NCBI RefSeq assembly: GCF_032464895.1
Contig: NZ_JAWDIC010000001.1
Location: 496,001 to 560,000 of the forward strand
Length of the DNA: 64,000 nt
Source of the DNA: Phycicoccus sp. M110.8
GTDB taxonomy: Bacteria; Actinomycetota; Actinomycetes; Actinomycetales; Dermatophilaceae
Direction: 5' to 3'
Shown here: positions 1 through 8,682 of the stretch, in pieces
Position numbering within the stretch: position 1 is the first letter of the stretch
Layout of the letters: every line of letters starts with the position of its first letter
Made by a program: the position numbers and the translations under genes
Notes under the pieces: generated by a model
What the model was told of the DNA's origin: nothing
Databases searched by the model: none
What the model saw: the letters and a program-made list of their open reading frames with translations, nothing else

Positions 1-103
1 ACTCGCCCGCCATGGGCTGGGCGACCGCACTGCCCTGCCCCAGGGCGAGGGCCGCGGCCCCCAGGACCAGGGACGACAGCGCGAGACGGGATCGAAGCTT
101 CAT
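1..103 (-). CDS. secreted protein, N-terminal fragment
   Basis: Only the first 34 codons lie in the window; the gene runs off the left edge. The ATG at 101-103 follows an AAAGGA ribosome-binding site about 5 nt upstream. The N-terminus is a classical Sec signal peptide: basic Lys/Arg start, a hydrophobic Leu/Ala-rich core of about 15 residues, then an AVAQP segment that fits an A-x-A type cleavage site. Nothing in the remaining residues identifies the mature protein. The 173 bp between this start and the DUF3039 gene contain no other gene; a TAGCGT hexamer there could be its -10 box. Confidence 0.6.
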   Translation of the reverse strand, partial: MKLRSRLALSSLVLGAAALALGQGSAVAQPMAGE

Positions 104-276
104 GGGCGTCCTTTCGCAGGCAGACCACCACGCCCGGTGCGGCGGGCGGCTCTGCGTCGACGCTAGGAGCGCGTTCGTCTACGGCACTGCCTCGAAAGCA
201 CAGGCACAGGTAAAGAGTCAGCCATGCTTGGGGCAGGTGCAGAGGCGACCGGAGGCAAACGCACCCGTCAGGGGGC

Positions 277-585
277 TCAGTCCTCGCCGTCCTGCGGGGC
301 ACGCAGGCCCTCGTAGATCTCCTTGCAGGTCGGGCACACCGGGAACCTGTCAGGGTTGCGGCCCGGCACCCAGACCTTGCCGCACAGGGCGGTCACCGGC
401 TCCCCCGACAGTGCGCTCTCGAGGATCTTCTCCTTGCGCACGTAGTGGGAGAAGCGCTCGTGGTCGCCCGGCTCCTGCAGCTGCTCCTGCACCTCTTCGC
501 GCTCGAGCACCGCCGTGCTCGTCTGCTGCTGCGGCTGCGCCTGCGGCGCGTGCGGGTCGTCCAGGGGGATCTGGGGCTCGCTCAT
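277..585 (-). CDS. DUF3039 domain protein
   Basis: This 102-residue acidic protein has a Gln/Pro-rich N-terminal third (1-40), then the conserved DUF3039 core. Cys68 lies in an ALCGKVW motif and Cys84/Cys87 in FPVCPTCKE, with His42 and His47 upstream, so a metal site is plausible though unproven. The family is small, actinobacterial and of unknown function. The ATG at 585 is preceded by TACACT (592-597 on the complement) with a 6-nt gap, which suggests leaderless transcription; the G-run in that gap is too close to act as a normal Shine-Dalgarno. Its stop lies 23 bp past the yqgE stop region, in the same direction. Confidence 0.85.
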   Translation of the reverse strand: MSEPQIPLDDPHAPQAQPQQQTSTAVLEREEVQEQLQEPGDHERFSHYVRKEKILESALSGEPVTALCGKVWVPGRNPDRFPVCPTCKEIYEGLRAPQDGED

Positions 586-608
586 CCCCCGAGTGTATGC
601 CGGGTCCC

Positions 609-1166
609 TCAGTTCATCTCCGGGTCCACCGGGAAGGTGGCCACGAAGGCGAGGTGGTCTCGCTGGCGGCGCAGCACGCGCACCCACAGGCTCTGCGGGT
701 CGTCGTCGAAGGCGTCGCGACCCTCGGCCTCCACGACGTACCAGGACCCGCTGTCGACCTCGTCCTCGAGCTGCCCGGGCGACCACCCGGCATACCCGGC
801 GAAGATCCGCATCCCAGCGACCTCGGGCATGACGAGCTCGGGCGGGGTGTCGAGGTCGACCAGGCCGACCCCGCCGAAGAGCCGCTTGACGCCCATCGGC
901 TCGACGTCACCGGGCGCGGTCACCAGCCCCAGCGCACTGTCCAGGCCGACCGGGCCGCCCTCGAAGAGGACCCGGGGCGCGGTCACGTGGTCCTGCCACT
1001 CGGGGAGGACGGCGTCGACGCGGGCGTCGAGGGGGCGGTTGAGCACCACACCCTGCGCGCCCTCCGCGTCGTGGTGGAGCAGGAGCACGACGCTGCGGCG
1101 GAACACCCCTTCCTCGATCTGGGGTGTCGCGAGCAGCAGGCTGCCGGACAGGTCCTCGGTCTCCAC
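609..1166 (-). CDS. YqgE/AlgH family protein (UPF0301)
   Basis: A 185-residue cytoplasmic protein of the YqgE/AlgH (DUF179) family. The N-terminal SGSLLLATP, the VVLLLHHDAEGAQGVVLNRP segment (about residues 26-45) and the FEGGPVGLDSALGL motif (about 68-81) are family hallmarks, and the length is typical. The molecular function is unknown; AlgH is implicated in alginate regulation in Pseudomonas, which need not apply here. The GTG start at 1166 has GGAGGG immediately upstream. It reads into the DUF3039 gene, probably as a separate or loosely linked unit. Confidence 0.9.
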   Translation of the reverse strand: METEDLSGSLLLATPQIEEGVFRRSVVLLLHHDAEGAQGVVLNRPLDARVDAVLPEWQDHVTAPRVLFEGGPVGLDSALGLVTAPGDVEPMGVKRLFGGVGLVDLDTPPELVMPEVAGMRIFAGYAGWSPGQLEDEVDSGSWYVVEAEGRDAFDDDPQSLWVRVLRRQRDHLAFVATFPVDPEMN

Positions 1167-1187
1167 CCCTCCATTCTGCCCACAAAG

Positions 1188-1220
1188 CCACAGCCCCGGT
1201 CACGCGGACCGGGGCTGTGG
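1188..1220 (-). terminator. terminator of the DEAD-box gene
   Basis: A perfect 14-bp inverted repeat (1188-1201 with 1207-1220) surrounds a 5-nt loop ACGCG. It lies 20 bp past the DEAD-box stop codon and just before the yqgE start. On the complementary strand it is followed by a short CTTTG stretch rather than a long U-run, as is common in high-G+C bacteria. Confidence 0.75.
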
Positions 1221-1240
1221 CGGAACGGCTGACGTGGAGG

Positions 1241-3358
1241 TCAGTCGCGCGGGCCGCGACGGGCGCCGCCGTACGGGCGACCCCCCTGGCGGCCGCGGGG
1301 ACCACCGGAGCGCGGGCCGCGCGGACCACCGCGGTGCTGGCGCTTCTCGCCCTCGAGGAGCCGCTTGAACCTCTCCTCCGAGACCGGGATGCCGCTGGGG
1401 GCGCTGGCGCCCGTGGCGGCGAGCCGCTCGTCACCGGGGACGGCGCGGGTGGGCACCGCCTCGATGCCGGCCTCGCGGGCCATGCGCTCCATGGTGCGCC
1501 GCTGGTGCGGCAGCGCCAGGGTCACGACGGTGCCCTTGTCACCGGCGCGGGCCGTGCGGCCCGAGCGGTGCAGGTAGTCCTTGTGGTCGGCCGGCGGGTC
1601 GACCTGCAGGACCACCGAGACGTCGTCGACGTGGATGCCGCGGGCCGCGACGTCCGTGGCGACGAGCACCGGCAGGCTGCCGTCGCGGAAGGCGCCGAGC
1701 ACGCGGTTGCGCGCACCCTGGCCGAGACCGCCGTGCAGCGCCGCGGCGAAGACACCCTGCTCGCGCAGCTGCATCGCCACGCGGTCGGCACCGAGCTTGG
1801 TGCGCACGAACACGACGGTGCGGCCCTCGCGGTTGGCGACCTCGGCGGTGATGACCTTCTTGTGGACCGGCTCGATGAGCAGGACGTGGTGCTCCATGGT
1901 CGTCACGGAGGCCTTGGCGTCGTCGGTGGAGTGCGTCACCGGGTCGGTGAGGTAGCGCTCCACGAGCGTGTCGATGCCGTTGTCGAGGGTGGCCGAGAAC
2001 AGCAGCCGCTGGCCGCCCTCGGGCATGCGGTCGAGGATCGCGGTGACCTCGGGCATGAAGCCCATGTCGGCCATGTGGTCGGCCTCGTCGAGCACCGCGA
2101 CCTCGACGTCGCCGAGCTCGACGGCCTCGCGCTCGAGCAGGTCCTTGAGGCGGCCCGGGGTCGCGATGAGGACATCGACGCCGCGGTTCAGGGCGTTGAT
2201 CTGCGTGGTGTACGACAGGCCGCCGGCGACCAGCTTGTGCCGCAGGCCGAGCACGTGCACGAGCGGCTCGAGGGCGTCCGACACCTGCATGGCGAGCTCG
2301 CGGGTCGGGACCAGGACGAGGGCGCGCGGGCGGCGCGGGGCCGCCTTGGGGCGCTCGGCGAGGCGGGCCAGCATCGGCAGGCCGAAGGCCAGGGTCTTGC
2401 CCGAGCCCGTCTGGCCACGGCCGAGGACGTCGCGGCCGGCGAGGGCGTCCGGGATGGTCGCCGCCTGGATCGGGAACGGGGTGGTGATCCCGTCGCGGGC
2501 GAGCCGCTCGACGAGGCGCTCGGTCAGCCCGAGTGCGGCGAAGCCGTTGTCGGCCTCGACGGTCACGGGTCCGTCGACCGACTTGCGGGTCGCCTTGACC
2601 CAGGTGTCGGCCTCCATGCGCTCGGCCTCCGGGTCCACCTGGTCCTCGAAGCGGTCGGTGCGCTCGAACCGGTCCGTGCGCTCGAAGCGCCGGGCGGGGC
2701 GGTCGTCACGGTCGAAACGACGCGCGGGGCGGTCGTCACGGTCGAAGCGACGCGCGGGGCGGTCGTCTCGGTCGTACTGGCGCGGGCCACGGTTCTCGTC
2801 ACGGTCGAAACGCCTCGCCGGGCGGTCGTCACGGTCGAAACGCTTCGCCGGGCGGTCGTCACGGTCGAAACGGCGGGCCGGGCGGTCGTCGCGGTCGTAC
2901 CGTCGCGGGCCACGGTTCTCGTCGCGGTCGAAACGCTTCGCGGGGCGGTCGTCACGGTCAAACTGGCGCGGGCCGCGGTTCTCGTCACGGTCGAAACGCT
3001 TCGCCGGACGGTCGTCACGGTCGAAACGACGGGCCGGGCGGTCGTCACGGTCGTACTGGCGCGGGCCACGGTTCTCGTCGCGGTCGAAACGCTTGGCCGG
3101 ACGGTCGTCGCGGTCGAAACGCTTGGCCGGACGGTCGTCACGGTCGAACCGCTTGGCCGGACGGTCGTCGCGGTCGAACCGCTTGGCCGGACGGTCGTCA
3201 CGGTCGAACTCGCGGCGGACGAGGCGGTCGGCGTCACGCGCCGGGCGGTTGGTCGACTGTCCGCGGTGGGCCTTCTTGGGACCCTTCTTGGCGGCAGCCT
3301 TCTGGTCAGCAGTCCAGCGGGCCTTCTTGGGCGCGGCGGATCGCAGGTTCTTGGGCAC
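1241..3358 (-). CDS. DEAD-box ATP-dependent RNA helicase with RD-repeat tail
   Basis: A 705-residue RNA helicase, cytoplasmic, expected to remodel structured RNA or ribosomal particles. The helicase core has the Q-motif region (about 272-297), Walker A GQTGSGKT (315-322), DEAD (424-427), SAT (455-457) and HRSGRTARAG (597-606). The C-terminus is Gly/Arg-rich (RGG-like), typical of RNA chaperone tails. Unusually, the N-terminus carries a lysine-rich 50-residue lead followed by 17 near-identical units of 10-11 residues (51-224) based on FDRDDRPAKR and FDRDENRGPRQ, then two FERTDR units. The tail alternates strong positive and negative charge and is probably disordered. The ATG at 3358 sets the length; a perfect-stem terminator follows. 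Confidence 0.95.
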   Translation of the reverse strand: MPKNLRSAAPKKARWTADQKAAAKKGPKKAHRGQSTNRPARDADRLVRREFDRDDRPAKRFDRDDRPAKRFDRDDRPAKRFDRDDRPAKRFDRDENRGPRQYDRDDRPARRFDRDDRPAKRFDRDENRGPRQFDRDDRPAKRFDRDENRGPRRYDRDDRPARRFDRDDRPAKRFDRDDRPARRFDRDENRGPRQYDRDDRPARRFDRDDRPARRFDRDDRPARRFERTDRFERTDRFEDQVDPEAERMEADTWVKATRKSVDGPVTVEADNGFAALGLTERLVERLARDGITTPFPIQAATIPDALAGRDVLGRGQTGSGKTLAFGLPMLARLAERPKAAPRRPRALVLVPTRELAMQVSDALEPLVHVLGLRHKLVAGGLSYTTQINALNRGVDVLIATPGRLKDLLEREAVELGDVEVAVLDEADHMADMGFMPEVTAILDRMPEGGQRLLFSATLDNGIDTLVERYLTDPVTHSTDDAKASVTTMEHHVLLIEPVHKKVITAEVANREGRTVVFVRTKLGADRVAMQLREQGVFAAALHGGLGQGARNRVLGAFRDGSLPVLVATDVAARGIHVDDVSVVLQVDPPADHKDYLHRSGRTARAGDKGTVVTLALPHQRRTMERMAREAGIEAVPTRAVPGDERLAATGASAPSGIPVSEERFKRLLEGEKRQHRGGPRGPRSGGPRGRQGGRPYGGARRGPRD
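2687..3208 (-). repeat. in-frame 30/33-bp tandem array in the helicase gene
   Basis: Seventeen tandem units encode residues 51-224 of the DEAD-box helicase. Thirteen are a 30-bp type (consensus FDRDDRPAKR or ...ARR) and four are a 33-bp type (FDRDENRGPRQ/R). The order is A4-B-A2-B-A-B-A3-B-A3. Units differ mainly at third codon positions and at the K/R and F/Y sites, so the array has both expanded recently and diverged under coding constraint. It is not a CRISPR: there are no unique spacers and the reading frame is open throughout. Confidence 0.9.
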
Positions 3359-3570
3359 AGATGTTCAACTCACTTCAGGTACTCGAGGTAGACACGTCTC
3401 GAGCCACCTGGCGAGGGAGACCGGGAAAGACGAGCCTCAGGCCACGAAGGGCCCGGTGGACCGGATCGACGGTCGTCATCCGGTGGGCGTCAGTCGGCAT
3501 CGGGGACATCGGTGCGGCTTCACTGCCGCGGGTGGCGCTGCCAGGCGCCGCCGAACTGAGCCCCACCAGT

Positions 3571-3945
3571 CTACCAGCGGCGCCGAGCCCTCCCGACCAC
3601 GACGAGCGTGACCCCGAGCACCACCCCCGACAGGTCCGCCACGGCGTCCCACACGTCCCCGTCCCGGTGCGGCAGCAGGTAGTGCTGCACGAGCTCGCTG
3701 ACCGGTGCGTGCAGGGCGAGCAGCCCCACGACCCACGCCGGCCGGAACCCGGCGAGCAGCCCGACCACGGTCGGGACCCCGAAGAGCAGGAGGTGGACGA
3801 CCTTGTCGGTCCACGTCACCGGCCCCTGCACGTCGACGCGCGGCCAGTACAGGCAGCACAGGTGGACCACGACGAGGAGCGCGAACACGACGCGCACCAC
3901 GGAGGTCGACCGCGTGGAGGGGGTCCGGGTCGTCGTGTCGCTCAC
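3571..3945 (-). CDS. VanZ-like membrane protein
   Basis: About 124 residues with four hydrophobic segments: near 12-30, 46-62, 66-80 and a C-terminal one ending in RARRRW. A conserved-looking TDKVVHLLLFG motif (polar charged pair before a helix) is characteristic of VanZ-like proteins, small inner-membrane proteins of unclear role beyond teicoplanin tolerance in VanZ itself. I chose the GTG at 3945 because TACGCT (complement of 3953-3958) lies 7 nt before it, giving a leaderless start. A GTG at 3996 would add 17 basic residues and overlap the divergent LLM gene. Confidence 0.7.
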   Translation of the reverse strand: MSDTTTRTPSTRSTSVVRVVFALLVVVHLCCLYWPRVDVQGPVTWTDKVVHLLLFGVPTVVGLLAGFRPAWVVGLLALHAPVSELVQHYLLPHRDGDVWDAVADLSGVVLGVTLVVVGRARRRW

Positions 3946-3986
3946 CCGGTGCAGCGTAGACGGGCGGAATCGCCGGCGGGTGGCGG

Positions 3987-5036
3987 GTGTTGGCACCGGA
4001 CGTGACCACCCCGACCCCCGGAACCCCGCGCCCGCTGTCCCTGCTCGACTTCGTCGACGTGCCCTCCGGCATGACCGCCCAGCAGGCCATCGCCCGCAGC
4101 GAGCGCACCGTCCAGGCGGCGGACCGGCTCGGCTACGCGCGGTACTGGATCAGCGAGCACCACAGCTTCGCCGGGCTGGCGAGCAGCTCACCCGAGATCC
4201 TCATCGCCCACCTCGCGTCGCTCACCACCGGCATCCGCGTGGGGGCGGCGGGCATCATGCTCCCCAACCACTCCCCCCTCAAGGTGGCGGAGTGGTTCAA
4301 GACGCTGGAGATGCTGCACCCGGGGCGGATCGACCTCGGCCTGGGCCGGGCGCCGGGCACCGACCAGCTCACGGCGTTCGCCCTGCGGCGCTCCCGCGAG
4401 GCGCTCACCGCCGACGACTTCCCGCAGCAGGCGGCCGAGCTCATCGCGTTCCTGTCGGACAGCTGGCCCGACGACCACCCGTTCACAGCCGTCCGCGCCA
4501 CCCCCGTCGTCGACACCAGCCCCGAGCTGCTCATGCTCGGCTCGAGCGGCTGGGGCTCCTCGTTCGCGGCCGTGAACGGGATGACCACGGTCTTCGCCCA
4601 CCACATGAGCCCGGGCCTCGCCGTCGAGGCGCTGCAGGCATACCGCCGCGACTTCCGGCCCGGCCCCCTCGGGGACACGCCGCGCGTGATCATCTCGGTC
4701 CTCGCCCTGGCGACCGAGGACCCGGACGTCGCCGCGGACTTCCGCGCCGGCTGGGCGCTGCAGATGCAGCGCATCCGCAGCGGTGCCACGACGCGCCCGA
4801 GCGCGGAGGAGATCCGTGCCTTCCGGCTCAGCGCGGAGTTCGCCGCCGTCGAGCCCAGCCTGGAGGGCCGCGTGTATGCCGGGCCGCCGGCCGAGGTGGC
4901 CGCCGGCCTCATCACGCTGGCCGACGAGGCCGGTGCGGACGAGGTCACCCTCGTCGCGCCGACCCCCGACCTGGACGCGAAGCTGCGCAGCCTCGAGCTG
5001 CTGGCGACGGAGTTCGGGCTCTCCCCGCGCGGCTGA
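3987..5036 (+). CDS. LLM-class flavin-dependent oxidoreductase
   Basis: A 349-residue luciferase-like monooxygenase of the MsnO8-like branch. The sequence shows LSLLDF near the N-terminus, a YARYWISEHHS motif (about 51-61), GIMLPNHSPLKVAEWFK (about 90-106) and HPGRIDLGLGRAPGT (about 111-125), all typical of this FMN-using TIM-barrel family. The substrate cannot be inferred. The GTG at 3987 is used; a second GTG at 4002 would remove five residues and neither has a strong ribosome-binding site. It diverges from vanZ and converges on the malic enzyme gene across a hairpin. Confidence 0.88.
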   Translation: MLAPDVTTPTPGTPRPLSLLDFVDVPSGMTAQQAIARSERTVQAADRLGYARYWISEHHSFAGLASSSPEILIAHLASLTTGIRVGAAGIMLPNHSPLKVAEWFKTLEMLHPGRIDLGLGRAPGTDQLTAFALRRSREALTADDFPQQAAELIAFLSDSWPDDHPFTAVRATPVVDTSPELLMLGSSGWGSSFAAVNGMTTVFAHHMSPGLAVEALQAYRRDFRPGPLGDTPRVIISVLALATEDPDVAADFRAGWALQMQRIRSGATTRPSAEEIRAFRLSAEFAAVEPSLEGRVYAGPPAEVAAGLITLADEAGADEVTLVAPTPDLDAKLRSLELLATEFGLSPRG

Positions 5037-5073
5037 CCCGCGCGCAGGGTCTCACGCGCCGGCTGCCCGGGTC

Positions 5074-5112
5074 ACGCCGGGCATGGAGGGCGCACGCGCC
5101 CGTGCCCGGCGT
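5074..5112. terminator. bidirectional terminator between LLM and malic enzyme
   Basis: Two genes converge here. ACGCCGGGCA (5074-5083) pairs with TGCCCGGCGT (5103-5112), and an inner GGGCGC/GCGCCC hairpin sits in the loop. The structure is GC-rich with no U-run and could stop transcription from both sides. Confidence 0.6.
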
Positions 5113-5122
5113 CGACCGGCGG

Positions 5123-6583
5123 TCAGCCGATGAGCTCGGCCTCGTCGGTCGCGACCGACGCCGTCCGCTCGACCACCTCGGGCGCGGTGCCCAGCACGGC
5201 CGCCTTCACCGCGGCCGCCACCACCTTCGACACGTCGGGGTGGAAGACGCTGGGGATGATGTAGGCCGGGTTCAGCTCGTCGGGGTGGACGACCTCCGAC
5301 AGGGCGGTGGCCGCGGCCAGCATGACGTCCTCGTCGATGGTGCGCGACGCCGCGTCGAGCAGACCACGGAAGACGCCGGGGAACACGAGCACGTTGTTGA
5401 TCTGGTTGGCGAAGTCGGACCGGCCGGTCGCGACCACGGCGGCGTGCTGGGCGGCGGCGATGGGGTCGACCTCGGGCTCGGGGTTGGCCATCGCGAAGAC
5501 GATCGCACCGTCGGCCATGGTGGCGATGTCGTCGCCGGTGAGGATGCCGGGGGCGGAGACGCCGATGAAGACGTCCGCGCCCGCGACGGCCGCCTTGAGC
5601 GTCCCGCTCACCCGACGCGGGTTGGTGTGCTCGGCCGACCACGCCAGCTGCGGGTGGTCGCCGGAGGCGATGTCCTCGCGGTCGGGGTGCAGCACGCCGA
5701 ACTGGTCCGCCACGACGACGTCACGCGCGCCGGCCTTCAGCAGCAGCTTGAGGATCGCGGTGCCGGCCGCGCCCGCACCCGACATCACGACGCGGCACTC
5801 CGCCAGCTCCTTGCCCACGACCCGCAGGGCGTTGCGCAGCGCGGCCAGCGTGACGATCGCCGTGCCGTGCTGGTCGTCGTGGAAGACCGGGATGTCCAGC
5901 TCCTCACGCAGCCGGTGCTCGATCTCGAAGCAGCGCGGGGCCGAGATGTCCTCGAGGTTGATCCCCGCGAAGACCGGGCTGATCGCCTTGACCGTGCGGA
6001 TGATCTCCTCGGTGTCCTGGGTGTCCAGGCAGATCGGGAAGGCGTCGATGTCGGCGAACCGCTTGAACAGCGCCGCCTTGCCCTCCATGACCGGCAGCGC
6101 CCCCAGCGGGCCGATGTTGCCCAGCCCCAGCACCGCCGACCCGTCGGTCACCACCGCCACGGTGTTGCGCTTGATCGTGAGCCGGCGGGCGTCCTCGGGG
6201 TTCTCCGCGATCGCCATGCAGACCCGGGCCACGCCCGGCGTGTAGATGAGCGACAGGTCGTCGCGGTTGCGGATCGGGACCTTGGACTCGACCTTGAGCT
6301 TGCCGCCGAGGTGGACGAGGAAGGTGCGGTCGGAGACCTTGCCGATGTCCACGCCGTGCACGCCGCGCATGGCCTCGACGAGCTCGTCGGCGTGGGCGGT
6401 GTCGCGGGCCGCGGCCGTCACGTCCACCCGCAGGCGGTCGGCGCCCGAGGCGGTCACGTCGAGGCCGGTGACCAGGCCGCCCCCCGCCTCGATGACCCCG
6501 GTGAGCTCGGACACCGCGGTGGCGCGGGCCGGGAGGGTGAGGCGGACGGTGATGGAGTTGGACACGGAGGGCACGGCGGTCAT
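5123..6583 (-). CDS. NAD(P)-dependent malic enzyme with ACT domain
   Basis: A 486-residue malate dehydrogenase (oxaloacetate-decarboxylating) converting malate to pyruvate and CO2. An N-terminal ACT-like domain (about 10-80) precedes the catalytic core. Tyr114 in SLIYTPGVA, Lys169 in MEGKA and Glu211-Asp212 in NLEDI fit the catalytic and metal-binding positions, HDDQHGTA (235-242) is conserved, and GAGAAG forms the nucleotide-binding turn. The ACT domain implies amino-acid control. The ATG at 6583 is 16 bp past the permease stop, so the two are probably co-transcribed, pairing amino-acid uptake with C4 carbon use. Coenzyme preference is not decided by what I can see. Confidence 0.93.
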   Translation of the reverse strand: MTAVPSVSNSITVRLTLPARATAVSELTGVIEAGGGLVTGLDVTASGADRLRVDVTAAARDTAHADELVEAMRGVHGVDIGKVSDRTFLVHLGGKLKVESKVPIRNRDDLSLIYTPGVARVCMAIAENPEDARRLTIKRNTVAVVTDGSAVLGLGNIGPLGALPVMEGKAALFKRFADIDAFPICLDTQDTEEIIRTVKAISPVFAGINLEDISAPRCFEIEHRLREELDIPVFHDDQHGTAIVTLAALRNALRVVGKELAECRVVMSGAGAAGTAILKLLLKAGARDVVVADQFGVLHPDREDIASGDHPQLAWSAEHTNPRRVSGTLKAAVAGADVFIGVSAPGILTGDDIATMADGAIVFAMANPEPEVDPIAAAQHAAVVATGRSDFANQINNVLVFPGVFRGLLDAASRTIDEDVMLAAATALSEVVHPDELNPAYIIPSVFHPDVSKVVAAAVKAAVLGTAPEVVERTASVATDEAELIG

Positions 6584-6599
6584 GCCGGCATTCTCCTGA

Positions 6600-8051
6600 T
6601 TACTCAGCGGTACGCCGAAACGCGACCGCCCCCTGGGCAGGAGCAGCTGCGGGATGCTCCCCGCGGGTGCGGGCGACGCCGATCGCCACGATGACGGCCG
6701 CGAGCGCCAGGCTCAGGCCGAGCTCGAGGCGGTGCCCCTCCTGGACCAGCATGAGGACGAGCACGAACGCGATGAAGCCGATCGTGGCGTACGTCAGGGC
6801 GGGGTACAGCCACATCCGCACCGCCGGGCTGTGGCCCTCGGCGTCGAGCTGGCGGCGCATCCGCAGCTGCGACAGCGCGATGACGAGGTAGACGAACAGG
6901 GCGATCGCCCCGGAGCTCGCGAGCAGGTAGCCGAAGATCTTCTCCGGCAGCAGGTAGTTGCCGATGACCCCGAGGAAGCCGACGACCGAGCTGGCCAGGA
7001 TCGCCCAGGCGGGGACGCCCCGCTCCGTCGTGCGCGACCACGCCGCCGGGGCGTCACCGCGGGTCGACAGGGAGAAGGCCATGCGCGAGGCCGTGTAGAG
7101 CGCGGAGTTCAGGCACGAGGCGACGGCGGTGAGGATGACGAACTCCAGCACCGTGGTCAGGCTGCCCAGGCCCATCCGCTCCAGCGTGTACTGGTACGAC
7201 CCGGATCCTTCGGCCGCGAGGCCCTTGGCGTTCCACGGCACGAGCGCCACGACGACGAAGATGGAGCCGAGGTAGAAGAGGCTGATCCGCCAGATCACCG
7301 AGTTGACCGCCTTGCGGATGCCGGCCTCGGGGTTCGGCGACTCGGCTGCGGCGATGGTGACGATCTCGGTGCCCATGAAGGTGAACATCGTGATGAGCAT
7401 CGCGGCGAAGACCGCGCCGAGGCCGTTGGGCAGGAACCCGCCGTCCTGCCACAGGTGCCCGACCCCCGAGGACTTCGAGCCGGGCAGCACACCGAGCATG
7501 GCGAGCACGCCCAGGCCGATGAACAGCACGATCGCGATGACCTTCACCAGGGCGAACCAGAACTCGAACTCGCCGTAGTTGCCGACGCTGAACAGGTTGG
7601 TCCCGACGAGCAGCCCGGTGATGACGAGTGCGAAGAGCCACTGCGGCACCGCGGGGAACCAGTCCCCGAGGATCAGCGCACCGGCGGTCGCCTCGACCGG
7701 GATGACGATGACCCAGAACCACCAGTACAGCCAGCCGATGGAGAAGCCGGCCCACCGACCGAGCGAGCGGTCGGCATACGTCGAGAACGAGCCGGTGTCG
7801 GGCTGCGCTGTCGCCATCTCGCCGAGCATCCGCATCACGAGGACGACCAGCGTCCCCGCCAGGGCGTAGGCGATGAGGACCGCCGGACCGGCCGTGGCGA
7901 TGGCGTTGGCCGACCCGACGAACAGGCCGGCCCCGATGACCCCGGCGATCGAGATCATCGTGATGTGCCGTGGCTTCAGGCCCGCCTTCAGCTGGCTGGG
8001 TGCCGGCTCGTCGCCGGGGACGTCTGGCTGGTGCTTCGTCGTCGCGCTCAC
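6600..8051 (-). CDS. APC-family amino acid permease
   Basis: A 483-residue integral membrane transporter with about 12 hydrophobic segments. The N-terminal LKPRHITMISIAGVIGAGLF region (about 26-45) and the GEMATAQPDTGSFSTYA motif (about 77-93) are characteristic of the amino-acid transporter (AAT) branch that includes GabP and aromatic or proline permeases. The exact substrate is not determinable. The GTG at 8051 has no obvious Shine-Dalgarno; a CACGCT hexamer 6 nt upstream resembles the leaderless pattern seen elsewhere but lacks the TA. It leads into the malic enzyme gene with a 16-bp gap. Confidence 0.9.
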   Translation of the reverse strand: MSATTKHQPDVPGDEPAPSQLKAGLKPRHITMISIAGVIGAGLFVGSANAIATAGPAVLIAYALAGTLVVLVMRMLGEMATAQPDTGSFSTYADRSLGRWAGFSIGWLYWWFWVIVIPVEATAGALILGDWFPAVPQWLFALVITGLLVGTNLFSVGNYGEFEFWFALVKVIAIVLFIGLGVLAMLGVLPGSKSSGVGHLWQDGGFLPNGLGAVFAAMLITMFTFMGTEIVTIAAAESPNPEAGIRKAVNSVIWRISLFYLGSIFVVVALVPWNAKGLAAEGSGSYQYTLERMGLGSLTTVLEFVILTAVASCLNSALYTASRMAFSLSTRGDAPAAWSRTTERGVPAWAILASSVVGFLGVIGNYLLPEKIFGYLLASSGAIALFVYLVIALSQLRMRRQLDAEGHSPAVRMWLYPALTYATIGFIAFVLVLMLVQEGHRLELGLSLALAAVIVAIGVARTRGEHPAAAPAQGAVAFRRTAE

Positions 8052-8091
8052 CCGGGCAGCGTGGACCCGGGTGACGTATGCCGCAAATCGA

Positions 8092-8682
8092 CTAGAAACG
8101 CTGCAGGTCAGGGGGTTCGACGACGTCGGGCTCGGGCGTGCCGGTGGCCGCGACGACCGGCGGCGGGACCATGCCGCCGGGCATCGCCCGGCGCTGCTGG
8201 CGCCAGACGCGGCGCAGCAGGCGGCGCCGGAGCAGCTGCTGCCCGGTCACGGCGAGCCAGAGGCACACGGCGGCCAGCGGCAGCTCGACCACCACGGCCA
8301 TGGCGACCGCGAGCCAGCGCTCGCCGGAGGTCGGGGCGGTGACGACGTCGAACCAGGCGTCGACGAGCAGCATCGTGCCGTTCACCGCCGCGATGGCCGG
8401 CAGCCAGGGGGTGAGCCGGACCGCGGCCCAGGCGGTCGCGAGCAGGACGACCACGAGGGCGGCGTCGAAGCCGCCCCACGCGAGGTCGTAGTGGGCAGCC
8501 GGCTTGGACGAGGGCAGCTGGACGGCGAGCCACACGGTCCACGGCACGGTGAGCAGCGCGAGCACCGCGAAGACCACGCCGACGCGCCGGATGGGTCGTC
8601 CGTGGACCGGGCCCGTGGGCTCGGGCAGCGGCACCTCGCCCGGCTCCGCCAGTGGCACCTCCCCCGGCTCCAGCGCGGTCAT
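8092..8682 (-). CDS. hypothetical four-helix membrane protein
   Basis: I do not recognise a named family with confidence. The 196 residues comprise a Glu/Pro-rich N-terminal cytoplasmic stretch with an internal EPGEVPL repeat (about 5-11 and 13-19), four hydrophobic segments (about 33-55, 71-90, 93-112, 122-145), then a very basic RRRLLRRVWRQQRR patch and a Pro/Val-rich tail. Its ATG overlaps the methyltransferase stop by 4 nt (ATGA), so translation is coupled and the two are one operon. Confidence 0.75.
   Translation of the reverse strand: MTALEPGEVPLAEPGEVPLPEPTGPVHGRPIRRVGVVFAVLALLTVPWTVWLAVQLPSSKPAAHYDLAWGGFDAALVVVLLATAWAAVRLTPWLPAIAAVNGTMLLVDAWFDVVTAPTSGERWLAVAMAVVVELPLAAVCLWLAVTGQQLLRRRLLRRVWRQQRRAMPGGMVPPPVVAATGTPEPDVVEPPDLQRF

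Noticed and set aside
2687-3208. CRISPR-like array
   Set aside because: The repeats are contiguous, in frame and coding; there are no unique spacers and no cas genes nearby.
1124-3391. A 755-codon open frame on the plus strand across the helicase gene
   Set aside because: It is the complement of the repeat-rich helicase gene; its protein is Val/Thr/Arg low complexity without domains, while the minus strand encodes all helicase motifs.
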